Shown: positions 6,749 to 15,462 of the stretch, piece after piece | Numbering within the stretch: position 1 is the first letter of the stretch | How the letters are laid out: every line of letters starts with the position of its first letter | Source of the DNA: VAZQ01 sp036557665 | GTDB lineage: Bacteria > Pseudomonadota > Alphaproteobacteria > Rhizobiales > Xanthobacteraceae | Assembly (NCBI GenBank): GCA_036557665.1 | Contig: DATBHG010000055.1 | Location: 124,001-188,000 of the forward strand | Direction: 5' to 3' | DNA: 64,000 nt | Notes under the pieces: generated by a model | Databases searched by the model: none | What the model was told of the DNA's origin: nothing | What the model saw: the letters and a program-made list of their open reading frames with translations, nothing else | Translations under genes and position numbers: made by a program

Positions 6749-8917
6749 ATGCAAGCGAGGCGACGATTCTATTTGAGTACCGCAGCGGCGATCGGCTGCG
6801 CTGTGTTCTTCGGTATGGCAGAGAATACGCGAGCGCAGCAGGCTCCCGCATCAGCCGTCAGCATAGATAGCGACGACATCGGCGGCATTGTCACGGGACC
6901 GGACGGGCCGGAGGCCGGCGTTTGGGTCATCGCGGAAACGACCGATCTGCCGACCAAGTTCGCCAGGATCGTCGTTACGGATGACCAGGGAAAGTACGTC
7001 GTTCCGGACCTGCCGAAGGCGAAATATCAGGTCTGGGTGCGGGGTTATGGTCTCGTAGATTCGCCCAAGGTGGAAGGCGAGCCCGGCAAGCAGCTTGACC
7101 TGCACGCGGTACGCGCTCCGGACGAGGCCGCTGCGGCCCGGTATTATCCGGCGATCTACTGGTACTCCATGCTCAGGATTCCAGACGCCAAGGAGTTCGG
7201 CACCAACAGCGAGATCCCTCAGAAGATGACCCAGACCGACTGGCTCAAGCAGGTGAAGAATATCGGCTGCATCGGCTGTCATCAGCTGGGGCAGCTCTCC
7301 ACCCGCACCATCCCTGCAGCATTCGGGAAGTTCAACTCGGGACGGGAAGCCTGGATGCGGCGCATCCAGTCAGGCCAGTCCGGCGAGCAAATGACGAACC
7401 AGCTCGCAGGCAATTTCGGCGGCGCGCCGTTCAAGTATTACGGGGAGTGGACCGACCGGATTGCCAAGGGCGAGTTGCCACCCGCGAAGCCGAGTCGCCC
7501 GCAAGGGGTCGAGCGCAACATCGTCGTCACCACCTGGGCGTGGGGGACGGAAAAGCAGTACCTGCACGACCTCATTGCCTCGGACCGGCGCAACCCAACG
7601 GTGAACGCGTATGGCCCGCTCTACGGCTCGCCGGAATACAGCACCGATTCGTTGCCCATTCTCGACCCGAGGACGAGCACCGTCTCGTTCTTCAAGGCAC
7701 CGGTGCGCGATGTCGAGATGCCGGAATCGCTCGGCCCCGGCCATGCCGCCAGCATCAAGCCGCTCGCGCCCTCCGCTTATTGGGGTGACGAGAAGGTGTG
7801 GGACACTCGCGTCAACAACCATAACAGTATGTTCGACGAGAAGGGACGGCTCTGGCTCGCCGCCACGGTGCGTGGCGTGGATAACCCGGCGTTCTGCAAA
7901 AAGGGCTCCGATCACCCTTCAGCGAAGGTCTTCCCGCTGGAGAAGTCGACCCGGCAGGCGGCCATGCTCGATCCCAAGACGATGAAATACACGTTCGTCG
8001 ACACCTGCTTTTCGACCCATCATCTGCAGTTTGGCTACGACGCCGACAATACCCTGTGGTTCAGCGGCACGGGTCCGGTTGCCGGCTGGCTCGACAGGAA
8101 ATTGTTCGATGAGACCGGCGATGCGGCCAAGGCGCAAGGCTGGACGCCGTTCATCCTCGACACCAACGGAAACGGCAGGCGCGATGAATATGTCGAGCCC
8201 AACGCGCCGGTAGATCCTGCCAAGGACAAACGGATCGTCCCGGGCTCGGGCCCGTACGCCGTCATGCCAAGCCCGGTGGACGGCTCGATCTGGTTCACCG
8301 TCGGTATCTTCGGCGGCACTCCGGCAGTGCTACGGCTCACGCCCGGTTCCAATCCGACCGAGACGGCGCTCGCCGAAATATACAATGTCCCGAAGCCGGG
8401 ATTCGGCATCCGCGGCGGCGACATCGATTCGAACGGCGTCGTCTGGGCGTCGCTGTCGAGCGGTCACCTCGCGAGCTTCGACCGGCGCAAGTGCAAGGTG
8501 CTCAATGGGCCGACCGCGACCGGCGACCATTGTCCCGAGGGCTGGACGCTGTATCAGTATCCGGGCCCGGGCTTCGAGGGCATCGGGGAGAACAGCGCCG
8601 AGTCCAGCTATTACACCTGGGTCGATCAGCATAACACGTTCGGACTAGGCGAGAACGTGCCGATGTCCACCGGCAACCTCAACGACGGCCTCATAGCCCT
8701 CAAGGACGGCAAGATGATCGTGCTGCGCGTGCCTTATCCCATGGGCTTCTATGCCAAGGGTTTCGACGGTCGCATCGACGACCCGAACGCGGGTTGGAAG
8801 GGCAGGGGCCTGTGGACCACGAGCGGCGACCGAGCTCCATGGCTCAAGGAAGGCGGCAAAGGGACCAAGCCCATCGCCGTGCACTTTCAGCTGCGTCCCG
8901 ACCCCTTGGCACATTGA
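6749..8917 (+). CDS. exported protein: transthyretin-like domain, c-type heme motif, Vgb/NHL-like propeller
   Basis: Protein of 722 residues with AAGGGAG upstream of ATG 6749. Residues 1-30 are a signal peptide (RRRF, hydrophobic core, TRAQQA). Residues about 43-118 form a carboxypeptidase-regulatory / transthyretin-like beta-sandwich (GGIVTGPDGPEAGVWV; DDQGKYVVPDLP). One CxxCH heme-attachment motif is at 174-178 (CIGCH). Between about 361 and 570 four segments share the pattern DxxGxLW typical of NHL and virginiamycin-B-lyase propellers (EKGRLWLA, ADNTLWFS, VDGSIWFT, SNGVVWAS). A periplasmic heme protein with a propeller suggests electron transfer or oxidation of an organic substrate, but no enzyme activity can be named. 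It precedes a Rieske oxygenase on the same strand. Confidence 0.75.
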   Translation: MQARRRFYLSTAAAIGCAVFFGMAENTRAQQAPASAVSIDSDDIGGIVTGPDGPEAGVWVIAETTDLPTKFARIVVTDDQGKYVVPDLPKAKYQVWVRGYGLVDSPKVEGEPGKQLDLHAVRAPDEAAAARYYPAIYWYSMLRIPDAKEFGTNSEIPQKMTQTDWLKQVKNIGCIGCHQLGQLSTRTIPAAFGKFNSGREAWMRRIQSGQSGEQMTNQLAGNFGGAPFKYYGEWTDRIAKGELPPAKPSRPQGVERNIVVTTWAWGTEKQYLHDLIASDRRNPTVNAYGPLYGSPEYSTDSLPILDPRTSTVSFFKAPVRDVEMPESLGPGHAASIKPLAPSAYWGDEKVWDTRVNNHNSMFDEKGRLWLAATVRGVDNPAFCKKGSDHPSAKVFPLEKSTRQAAMLDPKTMKYTFVDTCFSTHHLQFGYDADNTLWFSGTGPVAGWLDRKLFDETGDAAKAQGWTPFILDTNGNGRRDEYVEPNAPVDPAKDKRIVPGSGPYAVMPSPVDGSIWFTVGIFGGTPAVLRLTPGSNPTETALAEIYNVPKPGFGIRGGDIDSNGVVWASLSSGHLASFDRRKCKVLNGPTATGDHCPEGWTLYQYPGPGFEGIGENSAESSYYTWVDQHNTFGLGENVPMSTGNLNDGLIALKDGKMIVLRVPYPMGFYAKGFDGRIDDPNAGWKGRGLWTTSGDRAPWLKEGGKGTKPIAVHFQLRPDPLAH

Positions 8918-9029
8918 GCTCGTCTCGTTTCGAGCTCGTCATCTCTGCAATGGGCACCGCGTCGCCAACCACGCGCGGCGCACCGCGCTGAATGGTGTCA
9001 AATAGGCGGAACAGCGGAGAGTGACCGGC

Positions 9030-10220
9030 ATGCGGGAAACGGCAACATTGGATTCTGCGGCCGCGACGCGGCGCCAGGCTGGCGCCGATCCGCAGACGAG
9101 AGAGGTCGCGCCGAATCTGCCGGCCGGCCTCACCAAAGGGCTGCGCAACTATTGGTACCCGGTGCTGCAGTCGGAGGAGCTGCCGGACGGGAAGCCGGTT
9201 GGGTTCATGGCGCTTGGCGAGAGCCTTGTTGCCTGGCGCGACGCGACGGGAAAGCCTTGCGTGGTAAGGGATCGCTGCCCGCATCGCAGCATCAAGCTCT
9301 CGGTCGGACACGTTCACGACGGCAAGCTGCAATGCATCCTGCATGGGCTGCGTTTTGACGGCGAGGGACGCTGCGTCCTGATCCCGTGGGATGAGGACGA
9401 GGATCGCCGGCGAAAAGCGCCAGCGGTTGCCGCCTATCCCGCCCGGGAGCTTGGCGGGTACGTCTGGTGCTTCCTCGCTGACACGCAGAAATTCCCGCCG
9501 CCTGCGCTGGAGCAGGAGGTACCGGAAGAGCTCACGAAGCCCGATGAGTTCATCTGGTTCAGACTGCCTACCGAAGTGTGGCGGACCAACTGGTTGCTGG
9601 CCGTCGACGGCAGCGACGCGTTCCACGCCGTTGTCCTGCACGCGTCATCCCAGGCAGTCACCGGGACGACGTGGACCGGCGGGCAGGCGCAGCAATCCGA
9701 GGTGCCCCTTTCCGAGCGCAGGATGAAGATCGTCAAGACCTCGCACGGAATACGCGGCGTGGCCCTCGACGCTCAGGGCAGGCCGCTGCACCACGGACAT
9801 TTTACGGTTGATGTGAAGGGCGACCGCTTTGTGCTGCCATGCCTGCACACCAACCCCATCCAACCTGCGCCCGGCGCGGTACCCTACACCTCCCGGCTGT
9901 GGCAATTCGCGATCGACGAGCAACGCACCCAGATCGTGCGGTACGCGGTGTGGCGCGCGCACACCCCGGAAGAGCGTGAAAAAGCGACCCGCGTATTCAA
10001 CGATCTGGCTCTCCCACGGTTGAAAAAAGTTTCCTCCGAGGATGCGTTTGCCGCGGAGGCGCAAGGCGATGTCATCACTGCGCGTCGGGAGGAAAACCTG
10101 ATGGCGCCGGACATCGACGTCGTGAATGTGAGAAGGCTCATTCGCAAAGCATTCCTCTCGCCGCTCACCGAACAGCGCCGCATCGATATTCCGAAGGAAG
10201 CGCTGCTTTATCCACTTTGA
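9030..10220 (+). CDS. Rieske [2Fe-2S] aromatic ring-hydroxylating oxygenase, alpha-type subunit
   Basis: Oxygenase component of 396 residues that would use electrons from a reductase to hydroxylate or demethylate an aromatic or related substrate. The Rieske cluster ligands are complete: C83-P-H85 and C102-x2-H105. The mononuclear iron site follows the family pattern with D193 (bridging Asp position) and D196-x2-H199-x4-H204. ATG 9030 is chosen because GGAGA lies nine bases upstream; GTG 9021 would add three residues. No ferredoxin or reductase gene is adjacent, so electrons must come from an unlinked partner. It resembles vanillate O-demethylase / phthalate-dioxygenase-type single-subunit oxygenases. 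Substrate unknown. Confidence 0.87.
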   Translation: MRETATLDSAAATRRQAGADPQTREVAPNLPAGLTKGLRNYWYPVLQSEELPDGKPVGFMALGESLVAWRDATGKPCVVRDRCPHRSIKLSVGHVHDGKLQCILHGLRFDGEGRCVLIPWDEDEDRRRKAPAVAAYPARELGGYVWCFLADTQKFPPPALEQEVPEELTKPDEFIWFRLPTEVWRTNWLLAVDGSDAFHAVVLHASSQAVTGTTWTGGQAQQSEVPLSERRMKIVKTSHGIRGVALDAQGRPLHHGHFTVDVKGDRFVLPCLHTNPIQPAPGAVPYTSRLWQFAIDEQRTQIVRYAVWRAHTPEEREKATRVFNDLALPRLKKVSSEDAFAAEAQGDVITARREENLMAPDIDVVNVRRLIRKAFLSPLTEQRRIDIPKEALLYPL

Positions 10221-10425
10221 AATTGGCCGGCTTACCCGCGTGGCGGCTCGCGAGCAGGCAAAATTCGGGATCCGCCTCGAGGCGGGCTTCCCCGGCTCGA
10301 TGCTCACCTCCTGGGACAATGAGCCGGGCCGCCACGCGCGGGACGGCGGCCCAACAGGGATGCAACGGCGAGGCCTCTTCCACTGTTGTTTCAACAGGTT
10401 GGCAATATTGCAGAGCTTTCGTAAA

Positions 10426-10470
10426 ATATATCTTGCGCTATTCTGAGAATGTGATATCTTAAGATATATC
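10426..10470 (+). promoter_or_regulatory. palindromic operator over the padR-like promoter
   Basis: ATATCTTAAGATAT (10454-10467) is a perfect 14-bp palindrome. A further arm ATATATCTT (10426-10434) is the inverted copy of AAGATATAT (10461-10469). A candidate promoter TTGCGC (10433-10438), 16 bp, TATCTT (10455-10460) would have its -10 inside the palindrome. The region is strikingly AT-rich against its neighbours. This fits autorepression by the PadR-family protein that starts 20 bases downstream (inference). Confidence 0.65.
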
Positions 10471-10489
10471 GTAACAGGAGAAACTAAGG

Positions 10490-11107
10490 ATGTTTGGTAT
10501 GAGACATTGCGGGCCGCCAGGTGGCGGATATCACGCCGGGATGCGCCATGGCCGCGGTCGCTGGCGCGGCGGATATGGCTGGGGCGGCAGGCACGGGTCT
10601 GGCGGGGGCGATTTCATGCGGGTGGGCCGCATGCTGGCGCAAGGCGACCTTCGGCTCATCGCGCTTGCCCTCATCGCGGAGCAGCCACGCCACGGCTACG
10701 ACATCATCAAGCAGCTCGAGGAGAAGACATCGGGGTGGTATTCGCCGAGTCCGGGCATTGTCTATCCGACACTGACCTATCTTGAGGAGACCGGCTACCT
10801 GACCTCTCAATCGGATGGCGCCAAAAAGCTCTACACCATCACCGATGCGGGCCGCGCCTTTCTTGAAGAGAACCGAGAGCTCGTCGACGCCGTGATGAGC
10901 AGGCTCGCTTACATCGGCAAAAAGGCCGAGCACATGCGCCGGCGCCTCGGCGAGGACGAGGACGGGGCCCGCTCGCCGCCGCTCGTGCAGGCCGCGCTCG
11001 ACAACCTCCGCGATGTTGCGGCCAGGCGTCTCCGAGACAATCCCGATGCAGAAGCTCGGATCGTCGAGGTTCTCGCCCGCGCCGCAGGAGAATTGCGCAA
11101 GGATTAG
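10490..11107 (+). CDS. PadR family transcriptional regulator, YqjI-like, with Gly/His-rich N-terminus
   Basis: DNA-binding repressor of 205 residues. Residues 1-43 are a Gly/Arg/His-rich extension (HCGPPGGGYHAGMRHGRGR and similar), and residues about 45-125 form the PadR winged helix, with LALIAEQPRHGYDIIKQLEE and SPGIVYPTLTYLEE as hallmarks. The C-terminal part is helical and probably dimerises. The arrangement matches E. coli YqjI, a nickel-sensing PadR protein whose His/Cys-rich N-terminus binds metal; here there are fewer Cys, so metal sensing is only a possibility. AGGAG lies nine bases before the ATG. No obvious target gene is next to it; der is convergent. Confidence 0.83.
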   Translation: MFGMRHCGPPGGGYHAGMRHGRGRWRGGYGWGGRHGSGGGDFMRVGRMLAQGDLRLIALALIAEQPRHGYDIIKQLEEKTSGWYSPSPGIVYPTLTYLEETGYLTSQSDGAKKLYTITDAGRAFLEENRELVDAVMSRLAYIGKKAEHMRRRLGEDEDGARSPPLVQAALDNLRDVAARRLRDNPDAEARIVEVLARAAGELRKD

Positions 11108-11116
11108 CTCACGCCG

Positions 11117-12523
11117 CTACGGCATCCTCGCGCGTGTGCGTGAACGTTGCAGAGGTTTTCGCCGCGCGTAGGGGTTCTTCTTCTCGCGCAGCGTGAGACG
11201 GATCGGTGTGCCGGGCAAATCGAAGCTGTCGCGCAGCCCGTTGATGAGGTAGCGGCGGTACGCGTCGGGCACCGCATCCGCCCGGCTGGTGAACAGCACG
11301 AACGCGGGAGGGCGGCTCTTTGGCTGGGTGATGTAGTCGAGCCGGATGCGCCGGCCCGCAACGGCGGGAGGCGGATGCGTCGCGACGACCTCGCCCAGCC
11401 AGCGGTTGAGAGCGCTCGTCTCGGCGCGCCGATTCCACACGGCGTGAGCGTCGCTGACCGCCTGCATCAGCGGCTCCAGTCCCTGGCCGGTCAAGCCGGA
11501 GATCGGCACCACGGGGACCCCTCGCAGTTGAGGAAGCCAATGATCCGCCTCCTCGCGCAACTTCTTGATGGCGCCGGGACGGGGCTCGATCAAATCCCAT
11601 TTGTTGATTCCGATCACCAGCGCCCGCCCTTCGCGCTCGACCAGATCCGCAATCCGCAGATCCTGCTCCTCGAACGGCTTTTGCGCATCCAGCAGGAGGA
11701 TCACCACTTCGGCGAAGCGCAGCGCATTGAGCGCGTCGGTCACCGAAAGCTTCTCGAGCCTCTGCTCGATCCGAGAGCGCCGTCGCAGCCCGGCGGTGTC
11801 GTGCAGGCGGAGCTTGCGACCGTGCCATTCGACGTCGACGCCAATCGCATCGCGGGTGGTGCCTGGCTCAGCCCCCGTGACCAGACGTTCCTCGCCCAGG
11901 ATCCGGTTGACGAGGGTCGATTTTCCGCTGTTGGGACGGCCCATGACTGCAATCCGGATCGGGGCTTTGGGAGCGGATGGCCCGGTGCCGGCGACTCGTC
12001 GGGACAGCCTGTCCGTGCGCTCCGTCTCGGCGGGAAGCGTCGCGCGCAGCGCGGCGTAAAGGTCGGCAAGCCCTTCCCCGTGCTCGGCGGAGATGGCAAC
12101 CGGCTCCCCAAGCCCGAGCTCGAAGGCCTGCAGAAAGCCTGCCTCGGCGGCGCGGCTCTCGCTCTTGTTCGCTACCAGGATGGCGCGCTTTGCGGACCTG
12201 CGCACGACGTCTGCAAACGAATGATCGGCCGGCAAAGGACCTGCGCGCGCGTCGATGAGAAACAGCACGATATCGGCGGCCGCGATTGCAGCCTCGGTCT
12301 GCTGCCGCATGCGTCCGCTCAAGGTGTCGGGTGCCGCCTTATCGAGGCCGGCGGTATCGAACACCCGAAAGTCGAGATCGCCAAGGTGGGCCTCGCCCTC
12401 GCGCCGGTCGCGAGTGACCCCCGGGGTGTCGTCGACGAGCGCGAGGCGCTTTCCGACCAGCCGATTGAACAGCGTGGATTTGCCGACGTTCGGCCGTCCT
12501 ACAATGGCGACCGTGAAGCTCAT
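11117..12523 (-). CDS. der: ribosome biogenesis GTPase Der (EngA)
   Basis: Essential double-GTPase of 468 residues that binds the 50S subunit during assembly. Two complete G domains are visible: the first P-loop GRPNVGKS at 9-16 with NKSE at 119-122, the second GRPNSGKS at 195-202 with a later NKWD, then the C-terminal KH-like domain ending in a basic tail. Length is normal for the family. It ends nine bases beyond the stop of the convergent padR-like gene. Upstream are the lipoprotein and TPR genes on the same strand with 47 bp and 12 bp gaps, so an operon is likely. Confidence 0.97.
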   Translation of the reverse strand: MSFTVAIVGRPNVGKSTLFNRLVGKRLALVDDTPGVTRDRREGEAHLGDLDFRVFDTAGLDKAAPDTLSGRMRQQTEAAIAAADIVLFLIDARAGPLPADHSFADVVRRSAKRAILVANKSESRAAEAGFLQAFELGLGEPVAISAEHGEGLADLYAALRATLPAETERTDRLSRRVAGTGPSAPKAPIRIAVMGRPNSGKSTLVNRILGEERLVTGAEPGTTRDAIGVDVEWHGRKLRLHDTAGLRRRSRIEQRLEKLSVTDALNALRFAEVVILLLDAQKPFEEQDLRIADLVEREGRALVIGINKWDLIEPRPGAIKKLREEADHWLPQLRGVPVVPISGLTGQGLEPLMQAVSDAHAVWNRRAETSALNRWLGEVVATHPPPAVAGRRIRLDYITQPKSRPPAFVLFTSRADAVPDAYRRYLINGLRDSFDLPGTPIRLTLREKKNPYARRKPLQRSRTRARMP

Positions 12524-12570
12524 GATAGAAGGTCAGCAGGTGCCGGTCGGTCCCCGTGCACCTGACCGGA

Positions 12571-13104
12571 TCAACGCATCGGCGGCGGGTCAGGCCATGC
12601 CACCCCGCCCGCCGGTCGCGGCGAGCTTGGGAAACCTCCGGCAGCGGGCGCCGCCTGCTGCGTCTGCGGCGGGTCCGGCCACGGGGATTGGGCAGCCGGG
12701 GTCTGCGCGCTCGCTTGTTGCGGCGCCGCCCCTGCCGTCCGGGTCGGCTGCTCCGCCGGCTTGGCGACGAGCTTCGGCTTCACCTTTGGTTTGAGCTTGG
12801 GCTTGGGTTTTTCCTCTGCGGGCTCGGCTGCAGCTTGTTTCGGCGTCGCGGTCGCTGTTGTTGCTGGCGCCCCTGCGGCCTCGGCCGGCGGCTGAGAGCC
12901 CTTGACCAGCTCCGGGGGTACTCCTTGCGTGACCCCAGGCGTCCCCTCCGGGAAAACGGGGACACGCTTTCCCGGCAGCGGTTTTTTGGTGTTGAAGATC
13001 TCAGAGTCGAAAATCGCCGTAGGATCGAAGTCCTCACAGCCTGCAAGCGCGAGGGCCAGCCCCAGCGCGCCGACGGTCAAACCAATGCGCACGAAGCCCC
13101 TCAT
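12571..13104 (-). CDS. proline/alanine/lysine-rich lipoprotein
   Basis: Predicted lipoprotein of 177 residues. The N-terminus has a signal with lipobox LAGC (Cys at about 23), followed by a short acidic region and the segment LPGKRVPVFPEG. The rest is low complexity, rich in Ala, Pro, Lys and Thr, with a KPKPKLKPKVKPK tract that looks like a wall- or periplasm-spanning linker. It sits between a YfgM-like TPR protein and der, the place where BamB, the propeller lipoprotein of the Bam complex, is often found in alphaproteobacteria. No propeller repeats are present, so BamB function is not supported. Function unknown. Confidence 0.7.
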   Translation of the reverse strand: MRGFVRIGLTVGALGLALALAGCEDFDPTAIFDSEIFNTKKPLPGKRVPVFPEGTPGVTQGVPPELVKGSQPPAEAAGAPATTATATPKQAAAEPAEEKPKPKLKPKVKPKLVAKPAEQPTRTAGAAPQQASAQTPAAQSPWPDPPQTQQAAPAAGGFPSSPRPAGGVAWPDPPPMR

Positions 13105-13116
13105 TGCGCGCGCTCC

Positions 13117-13767
13117 TCAGGTCTTGCCTGTGCCGGTCAAGGCGACCAGCATCTCGACGCGGCTGCGGGTGGCGGCCGGCGTCTGTGCGTCTGTCATGAT
13201 CATGTCGATCCAGCGCTTTGCCTGCGTCATGTCGCCGGCACGCCAGGCTGCAAGGACCAGGAATTCGCGCGCGGTGTGATGGAAAATGCGATCGTTGCCG
13301 GTGAGAGGCTCGAGCCTGGCGCGCGCCTCGTCAAAAGCGCCGGCATCTATAAGGAGTGCGCCCGCGCGCAGCGAGGCGAGATCCGCAAGCACCGGGCCGA
13401 TGGAGCCGTCGGCCGCGATCTTCTCGTACGCCCCGGTGGCGGCTTTAGGGTCGATGTCGGCGAGCTCTGCGGCCGCTCGCAGACGCGCAAGATTGCGGTA
13501 GCCGGAAGTGCCGCTACCCGCGATCTTGGCAAAGTCCGCCTCCGCCTCGGTGTGCTTACCGGCTCCGGAGAGCGACATCGCCGTCTGAAACGCGGCGCCG
13601 CTTTCGGCGGCTTTTTTCATCTCCCACCAGCCGTAGGCGCGCCAGCCCGCGATGCCGACCACCACGAGGACGGCAGCCGCAACCATCAGGTTGCCATAGC
13701 GGTCCCACAGCTTCTTGAGCTGCTCGCGGCGGACTTCCTCGTCAACTTCGTGGAAGATGTCGGACAC
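13117..13767 (-). CDS. membrane-anchored TPR protein, YfgM/Tpr_21 type
   Basis: Protein of about 216 residues with a short cytosolic helix (SDIFHEVDEEVRREQLKKLW), one transmembrane segment at about 27-43, and a periplasmic part made of helical TPR-like repeats. The family (YfgM/Tpr_21) associates with the Sec translocon and periplasmic chaperones in E. coli. GTG 13767 is preferred because AGGA is seven bases upstream and homologues start with the SDIFHEVDEE helix; a TTG at 13785 would add six residues. The 12-bp gap to the lipoprotein gene and then der indicates one operon. Confidence 0.8.
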   Translation of the reverse strand: MSDIFHEVDEEVRREQLKKLWDRYGNLMVAAAVLVVVGIAGWRAYGWWEMKKAAESGAAFQTAMSLSGAGKHTEAEADFAKIAGSGTSGYRNLARLRAAAELADIDPKAATGAYEKIAADGSIGPVLADLASLRAGALLIDAGAFDEARARLEPLTGNDRIFHHTAREFLVLAAWRAGDMTQAKRWIDMIMTDAQTPAATRSRVEMLVALTGTGKT

Positions 13768-13893
13768 GAACCGATCCTGCGGCAATTACTGCCCCAGCCC
13801 CAACCCCAGACCACCCGACTAACCTAACGATGTGGCGCTGGAAAGGCAAAGACAAGGACGGGTCTGCGGTCTTAAGTCACTGATCTGGCGGCT

Positions 13894-14721
13894 CTACTTG
13901 CTCTTTGCTCGCATCGGGTAGACGTGCTCGGGGCCGGGAAAGGCGCGGGCGCGAACGTCGGCGGCGTAGGCCGCGACTGCGGATTCGATCGACGGGCCGA
14001 GATCGCCATAGCGCCGCACGAATCTCGGGACGCGGGGCGAGAGCCCGAGCATGTCCTCGAGCACCAGGATCTGCCCGTCGCAGGCGATGCTTCCGCCGAT
14101 GCCGATGGTTGGGATGGCGACCGAGCCGCTGATGCGCCGCGCGAGCGGCTCGGCAACCGCCTCGATGACGACCGAGAAAGCTCCCGCATCGGCGACCGCA
14201 CGGGCATCGTCCTCGATCGGTTGCCAATGCGCCTCGTCGCGCCCTTGCGCGCGAAACGAGCCGATCGTGTTGATGGATTGCGGGGTGAGCCCGATATGGC
14301 CCATCACCGGCACACCGCGCTCGACCAGAAACGCTATCGTCTCTGCCATGCGACGGCCACCCTCGAGCTTGATCGCGCCGCAGCCCGTCTCCTTCATGAC
14401 GCGTGCCGCCGACATGAACGCCTGCTCCCTCGATGCCTCGTAGGAGCCGAACGGCATATCGACGACGACAAGTGCGCGCCTGGAGCCGCGCATTACCGCC
14501 AAGCCTTGCAGGATCATCATGTCGAGGGTGACGGGTACCGTCGTCTCCAGGCCGTGCATCACCATGCCGAGTGAGTCGCCGACGAGGATGAGGTCGCAAT
14601 GCCGATCGAGCAGCCGGGCGGTGTGCGCGTGATAAGAGGTAAGACAGACGATCGGCTCGCCGCCCTTGCGCGCGCGGATGTCGGGTGCGGTCAGACGCTT
14701 GATCTCCTCCTGTGCCGACAT
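13894..14721 (-). CDS. panB: 3-methyl-2-oxobutanoate hydroxymethyltransferase PanB
   Basis: First committed enzyme of pantothenate (vitamin B5, coenzyme A) synthesis: transfers a hydroxymethyl group from 5,10-methylene-tetrahydrofolate to 2-oxoisovalerate. The 275 residues show the family's signature segments in order: LTSYHAHTARLLD, the magnesium-binding LVGDSLGMVMHG, MPFGSYE, IKLEGG, GHIGLTPQ and the late IGIGGS. Length and motifs are complete. panC, often its partner, is not adjacent. The gene lies eight bases downstream of the NnrU-like membrane gene on the same strand. Confidence 0.97.
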   Translation of the reverse strand: MSAQEEIKRLTAPDIRARKGGEPIVCLTSYHAHTARLLDRHCDLILVGDSLGMVMHGLETTVPVTLDMMILQGLAVMRGSRRALVVVDMPFGSYEASREQAFMSAARVMKETGCGAIKLEGGRRMAETIAFLVERGVPVMGHIGLTPQSINTIGSFRAQGRDEAHWQPIEDDARAVADAGAFSVVIEAVAEPLARRISGSVAIPTIGIGGSIACDGQILVLEDMLGLSPRVPRFVRRYGDLGPSIESAVAAYAADVRARAFPGPEHVYPMRAKSK

Positions 14722-14729
14722 GGCCAGAC

Positions 14730-15326
14730 CTAAAAAACCGGGCGGCCGAACACCGCGCGACCGATGACGAGGGGATGGAAGGCAAGGCCGAGCACGAGAT
14801 AGAGCACCGTGCCGATGACGAGGGCGATGACGTCGTTGCGCGGGCCTCCTGCTGGGATCGCCGGCGCTGCCGGATCGGCACGATGCTTGATGGTCATCCG
14901 GTCATAACCGGCCCAAAGCAGAAACGAGCCGAACAGCAGAATCGAGCCGAGATCGCCGTTCGAGATGAGGTGTGCAACCGCCCAGGTTTTGACGCCGACG
15001 AGCATGGGATGCTTGAGCCTGCGCCAGATATTGCCGCGGATGTAGGCGGCCACGACAAAAATGCATGCCGGCCACATCAGGATTTGAGTGATGTAAACCG
15101 TCCAGCGCGGCGGATACCAGATATCGACCCAGTCGGTCGCGCGATAGCGTGCAAAGCCATAACCGATCAGGACAAGCCCCAGCACCGAGGCCAGGGCCAG
15201 CAATCCCCTGTATGGCCACTCGCCGATGCGCGCGATCACTGCCGCGCGCCGCTCGCGCATGGTCACGAGCACATGCGCGCCGATAAAGACAGCCAGCCCG
15301 ATTACCAGGATAGCAACGCCGCCCAT
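14730..15326 (-). CDS. NnrU family membrane protein
   Basis: Integral membrane protein of 198 residues with about five or six hydrophobic segments and the diagnostic NnrU segment (HPMLVGVKTWAVAHLI, then a SNGDLGSILLFG stretch). NnrU was named for its link to nitric oxide and denitrification gene clusters, and the family is related to isoprenylcysteine methyltransferase-like folds and to the zeta-carotene isomerase Z-ISO. No denitrification gene is nearby, so the role here is open. It is immediately upstream of panB on the same strand. Confidence 0.88.
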   Translation of the reverse strand: MGGVAILVIGLAVFIGAHVLVTMRERRAAVIARIGEWPYRGLLALASVLGLVLIGYGFARYRATDWVDIWYPPRWTVYITQILMWPACIFVVAAYIRGNIWRRLKHPMLVGVKTWAVAHLISNGDLGSILLFGSFLLWAGYDRMTIKHRADPAAPAIPAGGPRNDVIALVIGTVLYLVLGLAFHPLVIGRAVFGRPVF

Positions 15327-15462
15327 GAATCATCCCGCTCTCCGAATGCGCGCAGTAGATGCCATCGCAACTATCGGCGCAAGCGCTACGGCCTGCGCGC
15401 GGCGAGCAATGGCTCTGCAATCGCCGGTGAGCGGCTGCTGAGAGCTCATGCTTTCTGAAGCT

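Noticed and set aside
11147..12565. Open frame of 472 codons opposite der
   Set aside because: Antisense shadow of der, which has full G motifs and correct length.
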